NCBI RefSeq assembly: GCF_016106005.1
Contig: NZ_JACADR010000019.1
Coordinates: 1-33,593 of the forward strand
DNA: 33,593 nucleotides
From: Roseomonas rosulenta
GTDB lineage: Bacteria > Pseudomonadota > Alphaproteobacteria > Acetobacterales > Acetobacteraceae
Reading direction: 5' to 3'
Below, piece after piece: positions 33,069 to 33,593 of the stretch. The position numbers and the translations under genes are program-made. How positions within the stretch are numbered: the first letter of the stretch is position 1; each line of letters opens with the position of its first letter. The notes beneath the pieces were generated by a model. The model was given only the letters and a program-made list of their open reading frames with translations. It did not search any database and was not told where the DNA came from.

Positions 33069-33593
33069 GACGCGCGCGGCCCTGCCCGCGCTCGACGAGA
33101 CCATGATGGCGATGGACGTGGTGGACACGATCCGCCACGCCGATCGCCTGGTCGAGCGCGAACTGGAAGGCCCCGGCCGCCAGGCCCGGCTGCGCGAACG
33201 CCTGCGCGAGATCTACGCCTCGCAAGGCATCGAGGTCGCCGATCACGTTCTCGATGCCGGCATCGCGGCGCTGGAGCAGCAGCGCTTCGCCTACAGCCCG
33301 AAGGGCGAGGGCTGGAAGCGCAGCCTGGCCACCGCCTGGGCGACGCGTGCGCGCTGGGGGCGCTTCGCGCTGGCCGGGCTCGGTGCGCTGGTGCTTGCGT
33401 TCGGCGTCTATCACTTCACGGTCTCCGCGCCGCGCGCGCGCGAAGCCGCCGCGATCGCCCGCGAGCTGCAAACCGAACTGCCGCGCGCGCTGCGTGCCGA
33501 GCATGACCGCGTCCTCGCCGGCACGCAGGAAGCCGCGCCGCGGGCCGAGGCCGCGCGGCTGCTCGCGGAGGGCGAGGCCGCTGCCCGCGCCGG
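33061..33593 (+). CDS. DUF6384-like single-pass membrane protein (partial, runs off the right edge)
   Basis: 177 codons are visible, open to the window end. A soluble N-terminal region (about 1-90: MAETRAALPALDETMMAMDV, the segment TIRHADRLVERELEG, RQARLRERLREIYASQGIEV) is followed by one membrane helix (about 101-120, FALAGLGALVLAFGVYHFTV) and an Ala/Arg/Glu-rich helical, probably periplasmic segment. The arrangement behind a TelA-like gene and the N-terminal motif fit DUF6384-type proteins as I recall them. ATG 33061 lies inside the end of the TelA-like gene (8-nt overlap). Function unknown. Confidence 0.6.
   Translation, partial: MAETRAALPALDETMMAMDVVDTIRHADRLVERELEGPGRQARLRERLREIYASQGIEVADHVLDAGIAALEQQRFAYSPKGEGWKRSLATAWATRARWGRFALAGLGALVLAFGVYHFTVSAPRAREAAAIARELQTELPRALRAEHDRVLAGTQEAAPRAEAARLLAEGEAAARA

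Noticed and set aside
30663-33128. An 821-codon minus-strand open frame opposite the second Ldh2 gene and the TelA-like gene
   Set aside because: Repetitive Leu/Gly/Arg/His content without motifs; the plus-strand genes are supported by family signatures and overlaps.

Overview
The window is very GC-rich DNA with a strong GC bias at third codon positions. The protein set includes an aa3-type cytochrome oxidase operon with ctaB, ctaG and surf1, a CtrA DNA-binding domain, orphan periplasmic receptors of the Bug type, and DUF1345 and DUF983 proteins. This suggests an alphaproteobacterium, most likely Acetobacteraceae (Roseomonas-like). The assignment is inferred from protein resemblance and gene order; no rRNA or tRNA gene is present to anchor it.

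Layout. (1) 1-605: the right end of an IS21-family insertion sequence (end of istB, a hairpin, tandem terminal repeats, a TG..CA-type tip) abuts the DNA-binding half of ctrA, so ctrA looks broken by the insertion. (2) 646-4573, minus strand: a PHP/phosphotriesterase-like hydrolase, an orphan peptide-type solute-binding protein, and an unrecognised 399-residue protein. (3) 4574-5137: no gene, but a small palindromic element flanked by a 9-bp direct repeat. (4) 5138-14670, plus strand: a six-cysteine exported protein, then coxB, coxA, ctaB, a CoxF-like ORF, ctaG, coxC, a DUF983 protein, a 61-residue membrane ORF, surf1, an M32 carboxypeptidase and a sulfotransferase. The chain is tightly packed except for two hairpin-bearing gaps around coxC. 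(5) 14671-20057, minus strand, read from 20057 downward: a DauA-like D-amino-acid dehydrogenase, a PLP serine/threonine dehydratase-like enzyme, a DUF1345 membrane protein, a Bug/TTT receptor and a GMC oxidoreductase. (6) 20215-26577, plus strand: a complete CUT1-type ABC importer (receptor, two permeases, ATPase), an SDR and an Ldh2-family dehydrogenase. (7) 26578-28775, minus strand: an ABCD/SbmA-like ABC half-transporter whose nucleotide-binding domain has lost all its ATPase motifs, preceded by a 6-phosphogluconate-dehydrogenase-like gene with an apparent internal deletion. (8) 28998-31769, plus strand: a TauD-family dioxygenase, a fumarylacetoacetate-hydrolase-family enzyme and a second Ldh2-family dehydrogenase. 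(9) 31878 to the right edge: a helical TelA-like protein and the start of a DUF6384-like membrane protein.

Functionally the centre of the window is respiratory: oxidase subunits plus haem a and copper assembly factors. The flanks look like scavenging modules, each pairing a transporter or receptor with oxidoreductases: D-amino acids, a sugar-like or hydroxy-acid substrate, and a dioxygenase/FAH/dehydrogenase route. The substrates are inferred from family membership only. The observations most worth following are the IS21 insertion in ctrA, the ATPase-dead ABC protein translationally coupled to a deleted reductase gene, and the 4891-4956 repeat-flanked palindrome.
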